Source of the DNA: Stackebrandtia albiflava
GTDB taxonomy: Bacteria; Actinomycetota; Actinomycetes; Mycobacteriales; Micromonosporaceae
Assembly: GCF_007994225.1 (NCBI RefSeq)
Contig: NZ_VLLL01000006.1
Location: 1,116,001 to 1,180,000, forward strand
Direction: 5' to 3'
Length of the DNA: 64,000 nt
The position numbers were made by a program, and so were the translations under genes. The notes beneath the pieces were generated by a model, which was not told where the DNA came from, ran no database searches, and worked only from the letters and a program-made list of their open reading frames with translations. Shown piece by piece: positions 51,166-59,473 of this stretch (position 1 is the stretch's first letter; each line of letters begins with the position of its first letter).

Positions 51166-52329
51166 CCGTTCGGGCGTGATGAACTCGTCGAAGACCAGTT
51201 CCATCGCGCCGACCAGGGGGCCGCGTACGCCGAGGTCGGCGGGCAACACCGGTGGCGGGTCGTCGAGGTGGTATCGCATCAGGGCGGCCCGGTACCCGGC
51301 GGTGACGGTGTCGCGGGCGCGGTGGAGCAGGTCCACGCCGATCCCGGACAGGGTGACGGCGGCGGGATCGTGGGCGTTGACGAGGCCGCCGATTCCGCGT
51401 CCCAGTGAGTCGGCGGTGGCGTCGAGGACCGCGACGGCCTCGGGTTCGCCGTCGGCGGCGTTGCGCAGCAGCCGGGCGAGTGCGGCGCGGCCCTGCCGGT
51501 AGTCGGCGGCCACGCCGTACCGTCGCAGCATCGGTACGGCGCCGACCTCGCCTCCCCAGCAGCCCTCTGCGCCGCAGTCGCAGGGCCGGGTGGAGCCGGT
51601 CAGTCGCATGTGTCCGTACTCCCCGGCGATGCCGCGCGCGCCGGTCAACGGCCGGCCCTCGTCCATGAGGCAGCCGCCGACTCCGAAGTCGACGTGGATG
51701 TGCAGGGCGGTGGACAGGCCGCGCAGTTTGCCCCGGCGGGCCTCGGCGAGCGCCGCGAGGGTGGCGTCGTTGGCGATCCGTACCGGGATGCCGGCGGTGC
51801 CGAGCCAGCCGGACACGTCCAGTTCCTCCCAGCGCAGGTGGGTGACGTGCAGGAGGTTGCCGTTGACGACGGGCCCGGCGACGGAGACGGCGGCGCCGAC
51901 GAGGCGGTGGCCGAGTCGTTCGCGGTGGGCGGCGATGCGGTCGGCGATCTCGGGGAACACCCGGGACGGTTCGCCCTGATGTGTCTCCTCCTCCAGGACG
52001 GACAGTTCGCCGCCGATGGTGCCGGTGGCGAGCTGCCAGCCGTCCTCCCTGAGGTGGATGGTGAGGGCGACGGGGCCTTCGGCGTGTGGCCCGGGGACGT
52101 GGCTGGGCCTGCCACGGCTGGGTGGTTCGGCGGGTGATTCGGTGATCAGTCCGGCGTCGGAGAGTTCGGCGACCAGGACGGAGGCGGTTCCGCGTGCCAT
52201 GCCGAGCCGGTCGGTCAGTTGGGCGCGGGTCAGGGCGGCGCCGGTGTCGTGGACGGCGCGCAGTAGTCGGGCACGATTGTGGGCTCGCAGTTCTTCACTG
52301 GTTCGAACCGGTGGTGACATGCCGCTCAT
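51106..52329 (-). CDS. ROK-family transcriptional regulator
   Basis: 407 aa (ATG at 52329, or 52320). An N-terminal winged helix (RARLLRAVHDTGAALTRAQL then TDRLGMARGTASVLVAELSD) is fused to a ROK sugar-kinase-like domain with GIAGEYGHMRL and the zinc-binding CDCGAEGCWGGE. ROK repressors respond to sugars. It is divergent from an MFS gene, with an inverted repeat in between, and is its probable regulator. Confidence 0.92.
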   Translation of the reverse strand: MSGMSPPVRTSEELRAHNRARLLRAVHDTGAALTRAQLTDRLGMARGTASVLVAELSDAGLITESPAEPPSRGRPSHVPGPHAEGPVALTIHLREDGWQLATGTIGGELSVLEEETHQGEPSRVFPEIADRIAAHRERLGHRLVGAAVSVAGPVVNGNLLHVTHLRWEELDVSGWLGTAGIPVRIANDATLAALAEARRGKLRGLSTALHIHVDFGVGGCLMDEGRPLTGARGIAGEYGHMRLTGSTRPCDCGAEGCWGGEVGAVPMLRRYGVAADYRQGRAALARLLRNAADGEPEAVAVLDATADSLGRGIGGLVNAHDPAAVTLSGIGVDLLHRARDTVTAGYRAALMRYHLDDPPPVLPADLGVRGPLVGAMELVFDEFITPERLTAWHQHHAAGDPTGDPRQ

Positions 52330-52349
52330 TGTGACAGCACCGGCGATCG

Positions 52350-52374
52350 TTTATGCTCGTGGCGAAAACATAAA
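52350..52374. promoter_or_regulatory. Inverted-repeat operator between ROK regulator and MFS gene
   Basis: TTTATG (52350-52355) and CATAAA (52369-52374), 13 nt apart, in the 54-nt divergent gap; AT-rich half-sites of this kind are typical for ROK/NagC repressors. Confidence 0.55.
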
Positions 52375-52383
52375 GGAGCGTCA

Positions 52384-53652
52384 ATGCTGTTCCGGTTCGC
52401 GCCGCGCGCGGCTCCCCGGCTGCGCCGGGCGAGACTGGGAGTCTTCGGCTACTTCGCCGTCTCGGGCCTCACCATGGGCTGTTGGGCGGCGGGCCTGCCC
52501 GCCCTGGACGAACGCCTCTCCCTGGGGCCGGGGCGCCTGGGGAACGTGCTGCTGCTCATCGCGGCCGGCGCACTGGTCAGCATGTTGTTCACCGGCCGTG
52601 CCTGCGACCGGTTCACCAGCCGCGCGATCACCCGGTTCGCGGGGCCGGTCAACGCGCTGGCGCTGATCGCACCGGTGCTGGCGGACTCGTACGGGGCGCT
52701 CGCGGTCGCGGCCTTCGGCTATGGGCTCACACTCGGCGCCATAGAGATAGCCATGAACGTCAACTCCATCGAGGTGGAGTCGAGTTACGGGCGCCCGATC
52801 GTGTCGGCGTTCCACGGCCTGTGGAGTCTCGGCGGCGCCGTGGGTGGCGGGCTCACCGCCTTGGGCAACCACCTCGGTGCCGACCCGCAGGCGTTGCTGG
52901 TGACGGTCGCGGTCCTGTCGGCCGGCCTGTTCCTCTACTTCGGAATCATGTTGTTGCCACCGCCGGCGGCTCCCGCGGCGGTGACCCCCGAGGGCGCCGC
53001 CCGCGCCCGCACCGGTGGACTCCGCTGGGGCGTGGTGATCCTGTTGGGCGTCGTCGCCTTCTCCGGCTACGTCAGCGAGGGCGCCGCGATCGACTGGGCG
53101 TCGGTTCACGCCCGCCGCGTCCTGGACGCCGACCTGGCGGTCGCGCCCATCGCCTACACCGTGTTCGGTGCCGCGATGACGATCGTGCGGCTGCTGGGCG
53201 ACCCGATCCGGGGGCGCCTGGGATCGGCGAAGACCCTGGCCCTGGCGGGCGCGATGGCCGCCGCCGGATACACACTCGTGCTCGTCTCGCCCTGGGCGGG
53301 CGGCGCGGCGGTCGCGGTGGCCTGCCTGGGCTGGCTGCTCACCGGTTCCGGCCTGGCGACCGTGGTGCCCGTCGTGTTCAGCGCCGTGGGTGCCAACGGC
53401 GGATCGGTCGGCAAGGCGCTGTCCACGGTCACCGCGTTCGGCAGCGCCGGGCTGCTGATCGGCCCCGGTGTCATCGGGCAACTGGCCGAGGCCACGAGCC
53501 TCCCGACCGCGCTGATGGTCCCGGCGGGGCTCGCGGTCGTCGTCGCGGTCTTCGGTCCACCGGCGATCCGGGCGCTCACCGGCGGAAGGTCCGACGCGAT
53601 CCGGCCCGGCGCCACGACACCCGATAAACCGGTCGGAGAACCGGTCGCCTGA
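52384..53652 (+). CDS. MFS transporter (YbjJ/FucP-like)
   Basis: 422 aa with AAAGGAG before the ATG. Twelve transmembrane segments; the features GCWAAGLPALDERLSLGPGR, the motif GRACDRFTSR after helix 2, and GAIEIAMNVNSIEVESSYGR then PIVSAFHGLWSLGGAVGGGL are typical of the YbjJ-type branch of the superfamily. A sugar or sugar-like substrate is suggested by the divergent ROK regulator. The distal third is overlapped on the other strand by an extended HNH nuclease frame. Confidence 0.9.
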   Translation: MLFRFAPRAAPRLRRARLGVFGYFAVSGLTMGCWAAGLPALDERLSLGPGRLGNVLLLIAAGALVSMLFTGRACDRFTSRAITRFAGPVNALALIAPVLADSYGALAVAAFGYGLTLGAIEIAMNVNSIEVESSYGRPIVSAFHGLWSLGGAVGGGLTALGNHLGADPQALLVTVAVLSAGLFLYFGIMLLPPPAAPAAVTPEGAARARTGGLRWGVVILLGVVAFSGYVSEGAAIDWASVHARRVLDADLAVAPIAYTVFGAAMTIVRLLGDPIRGRLGSAKTLALAGAMAAAGYTLVLVSPWAGGAAVAVACLGWLLTGSGLATVVPVVFSAVGANGGSVGKALSTVTAFGSAGLLIGPGVIGQLAEATSLPTALMVPAGLAVVVAVFGPPAIRALTGGRSDAIRPGATTPDKPVGEPVA

Positions 53653-54395
53653 CGGCCGCGGCGAAGCACCGGTGGACCGGACGGGCGGACGGCCAGGGCC
53701 TCGTCGGTGGGGGAGCCGGTGGGGGCCTCACCGACCACCTCCACGGTGAACTCCTCGTCCGGGCAGTCCGAGACCAGCCTGCGCAGCGCGGTCTGCTCGG
53801 TCTCGTCGATCGTCAGGCCCCACCGGGTCTTCACCGCGACCCACTCGGTGACGTAACGGCAGACGACGTCGGCGACCCCGGGAAGCCACTCGGCCGGGTC
53901 CTGATCGGACTTCTCGCCGTTGGAGTCGCCGGTGACGGCCACCAGCGCCCGGTCGTCTCCGAGGTCGTTGGCGAAGTCCCGGCGTTTCTCGGTGGTCCAG
54001 GCGTGTGCCCCGGAGTCCCACGCCTCGGCCAACGGGATGAAGTGGTCGATCTCGATGTCCCGGTGGGAGTCCAGGGTGACGCCGTCGTAGTAGGAGTCCC
54101 ATTCGCCGCCGGTGAGGCGGCAGTCGGTGCCGACGTCGGGTGCCTCGACGGCTTCGGCGATCAGGACCTCGTACCGGGTGTTGCAGTCGTCGCCGTCGGC
54201 GTCGATCCAGTGGGGGAAGAGATCGCGGTCGTAGCCGTCGCGTCGTTCGTCGGCCACCGGCAGTGCTTCGACCGCCGCGGCGAGCCCGGTGGACACCGAT
54301 TCGCCCGGTGGTCCGTCCCACACCTCGCAACCGGCGGTCACCGCCGCGCAGGACAGGACCACGGCGAGGACACGGACCGGGGAGGAGGGGGACAT
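53154..54395 (-). CDS. Secreted HNH (DUF1524/GmrSD-like) nuclease lipoprotein, C-terminus running antisense into the MFS gene
   Basis: 413 aa as read; ATG at 54395, 8 nt from GGAG. Lipobox VTAGC. The nuclease region contains IEIDHFIPLAEAWDSGAHAW (D-H of the HNH), RDFANDLGDDRALVAV and SDQDPAEWLPG. Homology with the paralogue at 54567 ends near residue 225; beyond about residue 249 the frame lies antisense to the MFS gene for about 500 nt and is compositionally a shadow of it. The natural stop was probably lost, or the tail is non-native. Likely an extracytoplasmic nuclease. Confidence 0.8.
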   Translation of the reverse strand: MSPSSPVRVLAVVLSCAAVTAGCEVWDGPPGESVSTGLAAAVEALPVADERRDGYDRDLFPHWIDADGDDCNTRYEVLIAEAVEAPDVGTDCRLTGGEWDSYYDGVTLDSHRDIEIDHFIPLAEAWDSGAHAWTTEKRRDFANDLGDDRALVAVTGDSNGEKSDQDPAEWLPGVADVVCRYVTEWVAVKTRWGLTIDETEQTALRRLVSDCPDEEFTVEVVGEAPTGSPTDEALAVRPSGPPVLRRGRQATGSPTGLSGVVAPGRIASDLPPVSARIAGGPKTATTTASPAGTISAVGRLVASASCPMTPGPISSPALPNAVTVDSALPTDPPLAPTALNTTGTTVARPEPVSSQPRQATATAAPPAQGETSTSVYPAAAIAPARARVFADPRRPRIGSPSSRTIVIAAPNTV

Positions 54396-54471
54396 CGTGG
54401 ACTCTCCAATCGGAGGGGAGCCGGCCGGAACTCCAGCTTGGCACACCGCGCGCCGCAGGGGAAACGGCGAA

Positions 54472-54515
54472 GGGTCCCGGTCGTCGCCGCACCGCCGTGC
54501 CGACGACCGGGACCC
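54472..54515 (-). terminator. Perfect 15-bp hairpin terminator
   Basis: GGGTCCCGGTCGTCG and its exact complement around a 14-nt loop, between the two nuclease genes. It ends the transcript of the gene at 54567. Confidence 0.8.
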
Positions 54516-54566
54516 GAGAGTCGTCCCCGGACCCGCCGCGTGTTGCCGGGGACGGGGACGATCCGT

Positions 54567-55604
54567 TTACAGGCCGATACTCCAGGAGTCGATGGTCCCG
54601 GTACCGCCGGACGCGTAGTCCTTCACCGACAGCGTCCAGGTGCCCGACCGGTCCTCGGCGGACAGGTCGACGCGGTACTCGGCGCGCACGTCCTCACCGG
54701 AGTCGCCGGTGCGTTTCAGGACGTGATGGTCGCCGTCGGGTGTGTAGAGCCAGATGGACAGGTCCCCGGCGTCGGGATGCGTGATGTCGACGGTGACGAC
54801 ACTGTCCGCCGAGGCCGTCCCCTCGCAGTCGGAGACGGTCACGGCGCTGGTGGCGATACCGGTGTCGGGAATCGTCACCGCCGTGGACTCGGAGAACGGG
54901 CCGCACGTCGCGGGCGGTGGCGTGGTGTCGCCGCCCTCGACGACCTCGACGGTCAACTCCTCGTTCGGGCAGTCCGCCGCCAGATCCGTCAGTGCCGACT
55001 TCTCGGCCTGGTCGACGGTCAGGCTCCACCGCAGCTTCACCGCGACCCACTCGCCGACGTAACGGCAGGTCTGCGACGTGTTCTCCGGCAGCCACTCGGC
55101 CGGATCACGGTCGCCCTTGGAGGAGTTGGAGCTGATCGTCACCGCCGCCAGCGCCCGGTCGTCTCCGAGGTCGTTGGCGAAGTCCCGGCGTTTCTCGGTG
55201 GTCCAGGCGTGCGCTCCGGAGTCCCACGCCTCGGCCAGCGGAACGAAGTGATCGACGCTGATGTCCGACGGGGAGTCGGCGGTCACGTCGTCGAACCACG
55301 AGTACCACTCGCCGCCGGTGAGGCGGCAGTCGGTGCCGACGTCGGGGGTCTTGACGGCTTCGGCGATCAGGACCTCGTACCGGGTGTTGCAGTCGTCGCC
55401 GTCGGCGTCGATCCAGTGGGGGAACAGGTCGCGGTCGTAGCCGTCGCGTTGCTCGTCGGCCACCGGGAGATCGGTGACCGCGGTGCGCAGTGGAACCGTG
55501 ATGGTCTCGGCGGATGCCGGGCCGGCCGAGACTCCGGTGAGGACTGCTGCGGCGGCGATACCGGTGATCGCCGCCGCGGTGATATGGGATCGGGTTCGTG
55601 TCAT
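54567..55604 (-). CDS. Secreted HNH nuclease with C-terminal proprotein-convertase P domain
   Basis: 345 aa; CGGAG before the ATG at 55604. A Sec signal (ITAAAITGIAAAAVLTGVSA, cleaved near GPASA) leads to a nuclease domain nearly identical to that of the next gene (ADEQRDGYDRDLFPHWIDAD, SVDHFVPLAEAWDSGAHAWT, GDRDPAEWLP). After EVVEGGDTTPPP a beta-jelly-roll P domain follows (STAVTIPDTGIATSAVTVSD, HPDAGDLSIWLYTPDGDHHV, DRSGTWTLSVKDYASGGTGT). P domains usually accompany secreted proteases; joined to an HNH nuclease they may aid binding or stability outside the cell. Confidence 0.9.
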   Translation of the reverse strand: MTRTRSHITAAAITGIAAAAVLTGVSAGPASAETITVPLRTAVTDLPVADEQRDGYDRDLFPHWIDADGDDCNTRYEVLIAEAVKTPDVGTDCRLTGGEWYSWFDDVTADSPSDISVDHFVPLAEAWDSGAHAWTTEKRRDFANDLGDDRALAAVTISSNSSKGDRDPAEWLPENTSQTCRYVGEWVAVKLRWSLTVDQAEKSALTDLAADCPNEELTVEVVEGGDTTPPPATCGPFSESTAVTIPDTGIATSAVTVSDCEGTASADSVVTVDITHPDAGDLSIWLYTPDGDHHVLKRTGDSGEDVRAEYRVDLSAEDRSGTWTLSVKDYASGGTGTIDSWSIGL

Positions 55605-55874
55605 GTCGACTCCGCTCGTCGGGGGGCGGGCGGTGCGCCGGGCCGATTCCGGTCGTACCCGGCGGTCACCCCACAGTGAACTGCCATGCCCGGAAGTCCG
55701 GACATGCCATCATGATCGATTCGTCCGTTCCGCGTGTCAATAGCGCGGTTGTTCGGGGTCACCCGTTGTGGTGACTTCAGAGGCCGTCTTCTGTGGATTC
55801 CCGTGGGGCGATCGGCCCGATGAACGGCTTTCCCGGAGGGTGCCATTACGGGCGGGGTTCGGCAACATGGCCTC

Positions 55875-56447
55875 ATGAGTAAGAGAAGACATGGCGGAGT
55901 CGCGACGCTGCTGGAAGCGGTTCGTGGTTTCGGTGTCACTGTTCTGGCTTTCGCCCTGACCTTCGCGGGAACCGTACTCTTCGTACACCGATTGGCGACG
56001 AACGAGGCTCCGGAAGAATCGCCGATGCGAACCGAACTGTGGCTCATCCTCGCATTCTCAGCCGTGGTCGCCGCCGGCATTCTTTTCATGGCCCTCCGGC
56101 ACTTGCAGAGCAGGAGCGTCGCACCACCGCGTCCGATCGACGTCCGCCTTCAGGAGGCGCTCGACGAGGTGAAGTCCTCGATGGGGTACGCGAGTGAACT
56201 CATGGCGGAGTTGCAACGGGAGATGGACGCCCAGACGGCGGCCAGGGACGCTCTGGTGGCGCAGGCGGAGGAGAACAGGCGGCTCGCCGAGATCGACCGG
56301 GAGCAGGCGGAAAGGATTCGAGGGATCCTGTTCGCCGAAACGAAGGCCGAGGCCCGGCGTCGGAAGCGAGCACAGTGGGCTTTCTTCCTGGCCGGTGTAC
56401 TGATATCGATCCCGGTCGGTATCGCCATCAACCTGTTGACGAACTGA
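55875..56447 (+). CDS. Membrane protein with coiled-coil cytosolic segment
   Basis: 190 aa. Two N-terminal helices (about 18-38 and 55-75), a long charged coiled coil (about 88-160; ELMAELQREMDAQTAARDAL and ENRRLAEIDREQAERIRGIL), and a third helix at the end (WAFFLAGVLISIPVGIAINL). Not a recognised family. Less GC-biased than its neighbours. Its 3' end overlaps the convergent small zinc-ribbon gene by 20 nt. Confidence 0.7.
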   Translation: MSKRRHGGVATLLEAVRGFGVTVLAFALTFAGTVLFVHRLATNEAPEESPMRTELWLILAFSAVVAAGILFMALRHLQSRSVAPPRPIDVRLQEALDEVKSSMGYASELMAELQREMDAQTAARDALVAQAEENRRLAEIDREQAERIRGILFAETKAEARRRKRAQWAFFLAGVLISIPVGIAINLLTN

Positions 56448-56649
56448 ACGAGAGTGGGTCACGGCGGTCGCGGCGCGCCGCCATGTGGCGTCGTCCCGGC
56501 CGGCGGATGAAGCCCCGACCGCCGCAGACGCCACAGGTAGCGGGTGTCGAAGCCGGCCGCGGGTCGGCGGTTCCGCCCGATTCCTCCGCCAGCACGCTGG
56601 CGCCTACGCAGCGTGGGCAGCGGGTCGTCACCGGTTCCACGGTGGTCAT
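56428..56649 (-). CDS. Small DnaJ-like zinc-ribbon protein
   Basis: 73 aa. Two CxxC pairs (CPRC and CGVCGGRGF) separated by a Pro/Ala linker resemble half of a DnaJ cysteine-rich zinc site. Its ATG overlaps the stop of the next upstream gene (ATGA). Last of three coupled small genes on this strand. Confidence 0.55.
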   Translation of the reverse strand: MTTVEPVTTRCPRCVGASVLAEESGGTADPRPASTPATCGVCGGRGFIRRPGRRHMAARRDRRDPLSFSSSTG

Positions 56650-56912
56650 CGTCGCCCCCGGTGGTCGCCGCGCCGCCGGAACTCGTCCCACACCCGCATG
56701 GCGGCGGCCTCGCGCGCCCCGCGCCACTCCTTCGAACGTTCCACGTACGGGGCGCCCCACGAACCGCGCACCACGTTGAGGTACCGCGACACCGTCGCCA
56801 CCAGCATTCCCCGCGAGTAGATCCGCACCATGTCCGGCACCGAGCTCGTCGTCACGTACCAGCGTGACCCGTCGAGGTCGAAGTGGCCGAGGTCGATCGG
56901 TTCATGCGACAT
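56646..56912 (-). CDS. Small hypothetical protein, paralogue of the next upstream gene
   Basis: 88 aa. Begins SHEPIDLGHFDLDGSRWYV and ends in a basic tail; the neighbouring protein at 56902 starts NAEPVDFGRFTIGEDRFVA with the same spacing, and both have a W-x-x-x-Y/R...ERxKEW/ERWK element. Tandem duplication of an unrecognised family near a Scr1-type regulator. Overlaps the upstream gene by 11 nt. Confidence 0.6.
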   Translation of the reverse strand: MSHEPIDLGHFDLDGSRWYVTTSSVPDMVRIYSRGMLVATVSRYLNVVRGSWGAPYVERSKEWRGAREAAAMRVWDEFRRRGDHRGRR

Positions 56913-57183
56913 CCGCGCGGACCTCCCGCCAGGCGTCCCGCAGCCGCAACGCCTCGTCGCGGACCGACGCCTTCCACCGTTCCCGCCGCAGCCAGTGGCC
57001 GCCGTGCCAGGCCGCCGACACCCGGCCGGGCTCCCACTCGTGCAGTACGACGACGGGGCTGCGCACGTAGCTCGGCGGCGCGTCCACAGTCACCCGGACC
57101 TGTGAGGTGCCGGGAACCCCCGACGCCACGAACCGGTCCTCGCCGATCGTGAACCGTCCGAAGTCGACCGGTTCAGCGTTCAT
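56902..57183 (-). CDS. Small hypothetical protein
   Basis: 93 aa from the ATG at 57183; an upstream extension is out of keeping with its paralogue. Predicted mixed alpha/beta: MNAEPVDFGRFTIGEDRFVA, then TSQVRVTVDAPPSYVRSPVV and a Trp-rich helix (AWHGGHWLRRERWKASVRDE). Divergent from the XRE regulator at 57513. Same setting as the small genes divergent from the first XRE-DUF397 pair. Confidence 0.65.
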   Translation of the reverse strand: MNAEPVDFGRFTIGEDRFVASGVPGTSQVRVTVDAPPSYVRSPVVVLHEWEPGRVSAAWHGGHWLRRERWKASVRDEALRLRDAWREVRADVA

Positions 57184-57512
57184 TCCCGGCCTCCCGTCGC
57201 ACTCACTCACACGGGAACCGGACGCCGAACCGAAGCCCGATCCGCTCACTACACGCACGACACCGCATGTCATGACGGCCGTAGGGTTCGTGATCATTGC
57301 GCTTCTCGTACTTCTGCTTCATGGTCGCCCTCTAATTTTCCATTGTCATTCCGACCTTTGAGGGAAAGGTAGATCCGGGAAGGTGCGAACACAATGGATC
57401 ATTACGGGCATGCTGCCAGCGCGATGCGGCCCACTTCGTAGTCCGTATCGGACTGGCGACTTTCACCGTGCGGACTCGCGATGTACAGGTTCACTGAGGC
57501 AGAATCTGCTAC
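57184..57512. other. Divergent intergenic region before the second XRE regulator
   Basis: 329 nt, comparatively AT-rich in 57330-57420. No gene supported. Possible -10 TACAGG/TACAGT-like boxes before 57513, but no confident promoter. Confidence 0.4.
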
Positions 57513-58352
57513 GTGGCTGGATTGTCATTCGTACACACGCATCTCGGAATTCGACTCAGGGCATTGCGCGAATTCGCCGGCCGCAGTCCATATGACGTCG
57601 CGCGCACGCCCAACATCGGTTCACGCAGCGCGCTTCTGCGATTGGAGGGCGGCGAGACCCGTGACGTGCTCATGCCCGTGGTGGACCACCTGTGCAGGTA
57701 CTACGGGGCTGATCGCGACCTGCGCCATGAGCTGAACAGAATGGCGATCGCCTGCAGCGATTCTGGCACCGATGCCTGGTGGGAACCTGTGGGAACGCCG
57801 ACGTGGGCAGGTCTTCTGTTCGAACTCGAGCCGAAGGCGACGACGATCAGCACGTATGAGACTGAGAGTGTGGCGGGGTTGCTTCAAACCGAGCGGACCA
57901 TTCGGGCCTTGCTCGTCGCCAATCCCCGCTTGACGGCGCAGGACGTCGATGACCTCACCAGGAAAAGACTTGCGCGGCAGTCGCGTGTTCTGTCGGATGC
58001 CGCCGCACATTCGCCCATGTGTCATTTCGTGCTGAGTGAGGCGGCCTTGCGACGTCGGGTCGGCGGTACGGACGTACATGCCGAGCAGATGAAACATCTG
58101 AAGGAACTGGACCGATGTCCCACGGTGTCGGTATCCATTGTGCGGTTTGATGTCGGCGCGACACCGGGGACCGCTCATCCCTTCGTGTTGTTGGACTTTC
58201 CGAAGGATTACGCCCGCACCGTCGTGTATTCCGAATCGGCTCTCGGCGCAACGTACAGCGATGCCTTGGACGAGGTCACCACCCGCAAGGGTATGTTCAA
58301 GAGCATCAGGGCCGTGTCTGTACCGATCGGAGATTTCGTGTTATGGCGGTGA
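57513..58352 (+). CDS. XRE-family (Scr1-type, DUF5753) regulator
   Basis: 279 aa from a GTG. N-terminal HTH (LGIRLRALREFAGRSPYDVA; RSALLRLEGGETRDV) and DUF5753 region (YETESVAGLLQTERTIRALL; KRLARQSRVL; SEAALRRRVGGTDVHAEQMK; RTVVYSESALGATYSD). Its stop overlaps the DUF397 gene by 10 nt. Second such pair in the window; it differs clearly from the first in HTH and codon use, which is less GC-rich. Confidence 0.92.
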   Translation: MAGLSFVHTHLGIRLRALREFAGRSPYDVARTPNIGSRSALLRLEGGETRDVLMPVVDHLCRYYGADRDLRHELNRMAIACSDSGTDAWWEPVGTPTWAGLLFELEPKATTISTYETESVAGLLQTERTIRALLVANPRLTAQDVDDLTRKRLARQSRVLSDAAAHSPMCHFVLSEAALRRRVGGTDVHAEQMKHLKELDRCPTVSVSIVRFDVGATPGTAHPFVLLDFPKDYARTVVYSESALGATYSDALDEVTTRKGMFKSIRAVSVPIGDFVLWR

Positions 58353-58513
58353 AGTGGCGCAAGTCGAGCCGTTCTGGTGGCAATCAGGGCAACTGCGTGG
58401 AGGCCAGGGCGAACGGTTACGGCTATGAGGTCCGCGACTCCAAGACCCCGGCTCTCGGTGCCCTCGCGGTGTCGGCCGCCGACTGGCGGGCGTTCCTGAC
58501 GTCGGTGCGGTGA
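58343..58513 (+). CDS. DUF397 protein
   Basis: 56 aa, a standard-length DUF397: VKWRKSSRSGGNQGNCVEAR, then EVRDSKTPALGALAVSAADW and RAFLTSVR. Encoded in an overlapping frame at the end of the XRE gene (10-nt overlap), so translationally coupled. Contrast with the internally duplicated DUF397 at 3422. Confidence 0.93.
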   Translation: MAVKWRKSSRSGGNQGNCVEARANGYGYEVRDSKTPALGALAVSAADWRAFLTSVR

Positions 58514-58530
58514 TGACTGAGACGATCGAA

Positions 58531-58560
58531 ACGGCCCCGGGTGACCGGGGCCGTTTTTTT
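58531..58560 (+). terminator. Intrinsic terminator with GNRA-type loop
   Basis: ACGGCCCCGG-GTGA-CCGGGGCCGT followed by TTTTTT: a perfect 10-bp stem, a GTGA tetraloop and a T-tract, 17 nt after the DUF397 stop. The most canonical terminator of the window. Confidence 0.92.
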
Positions 58561-58605
58561 CGCGTCGGAGATCCGCCCTGATCGGACCGCATGGGCGCTG
58601 TCAGT

Positions 58606-58711
58606 CGGCTTGGTTGGTCGAAATGCCGGCTTGGTTGGTCATACGACGGCGGAAAATCGGACATTCGGGCTTATTCGAGGCATGTCGATCGTCGTGCGGC
58701 CAACCAAGCCG
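58606..58711. repeat. 21-nt-phased inverted repeat element, copy D
   Basis: Two direct arms CGGCTTGGTTGGTC at 58606 and 58627 (21 nt apart) and an inverted arm GGCCAACCAAGCCG at 58698-58711. Core with GACAT/ATGTC stem and the 18-nt segment TATTCGAGGCATGTCGAT (58672-58689), exactly the inverse complement of 15209-15226 in copy A. Lies between convergent genes. Confidence 0.85.
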
Positions 58712-58776
58712 CGATTTGCGAGCTGTTGGCGGCGGTCTGTCGTTGGGTTCGACGCCGTGCCGGCCCGGAATCCGGC

Positions 58777-59220
58777 CTAATCGGACCAGAGGTCGGTGCG
58801 GCGGGTGAGGGCCGCGGTGACGGCCTCGGTGTCGTCGACGGAGGCGTCGTCGCTCCACGCGGGGGTGACGTCCACTCCGGCGGCGTCCCGCGTGACCACG
58901 GTCGTCGCGCAGAACGGGCAGCGGCGGGGCGCGTCCGCCCGGAAACGACCGCCGCAGTCGCACGGCCGCAGCCGTTCCGCGACGACCGACATCAACTTCG
59001 CGTGTTCGGCTCCCGGGTGGGCGTGCCGGATCTCGGCGTACCCGGCGTCGCCGTGACCGACCTCGGCCATGCGGGGGCAGCCGTCGCAGTACAGCAGGTG
59101 GAAGTCCTCGAACGGAGAGTGATCGATCCGGTGCAGTCGCCGCCCGCACTCGGGGCAGGGGAACTCGGCGGCGTTCCGCAGGTCGGCGTCGTCTCTCACG
59201 GCGTGCATGTCCGACAGCAT
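58777..59220 (-). CDS. Zinc-ribbon protein with four Cys clusters
   Basis: About 147 aa from the ATG at 59220 (59208 or GTG 59235 also possible; no strong SD). Cys motifs in order: CPECGRRLHRID, CDGCPRMAEV, CDCGGRFRADAPRRCPFC; these could bind two zinc ions. The rest is acidic. No known family recognised. Convergent with the second XRE-DUF397 unit. Confidence 0.6.
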   Translation of the reverse strand: MLSDMHAVRDDADLRNAAEFPCPECGRRLHRIDHSPFEDFHLLYCDGCPRMAEVGHGDAGYAEIRHAHPGAEHAKLMSVVAERLRPCDCGGRFRADAPRRCPFCATTVVTRDAAGVDVTPAWSDDASVDDTEAVTAALTRRTDLWSD

Positions 59221-59473
59221 GGCACCCTGGTACGACACCCGCCCGCGCGGCTCCGGGGTGTGGTTTTCCACAGCACATCCGGGTGGTGGGCCGCAGCCGT
59301 GTGTGCGCTCGTCCCCATGGTCGCCGGTCCCGGTAGTTTTTAGAGTGGTGCCCGGCAATGCCAGACACGCTCCGTCTCCTGCGGCCGCCGCGTTCTCGAC
59401 GCGGAACCGCCGGTCCGGGTCGCCGGCCCGCGGGGCCGCCGGAAAGGAGCGACGACAGTGAGGAATCCACCAG

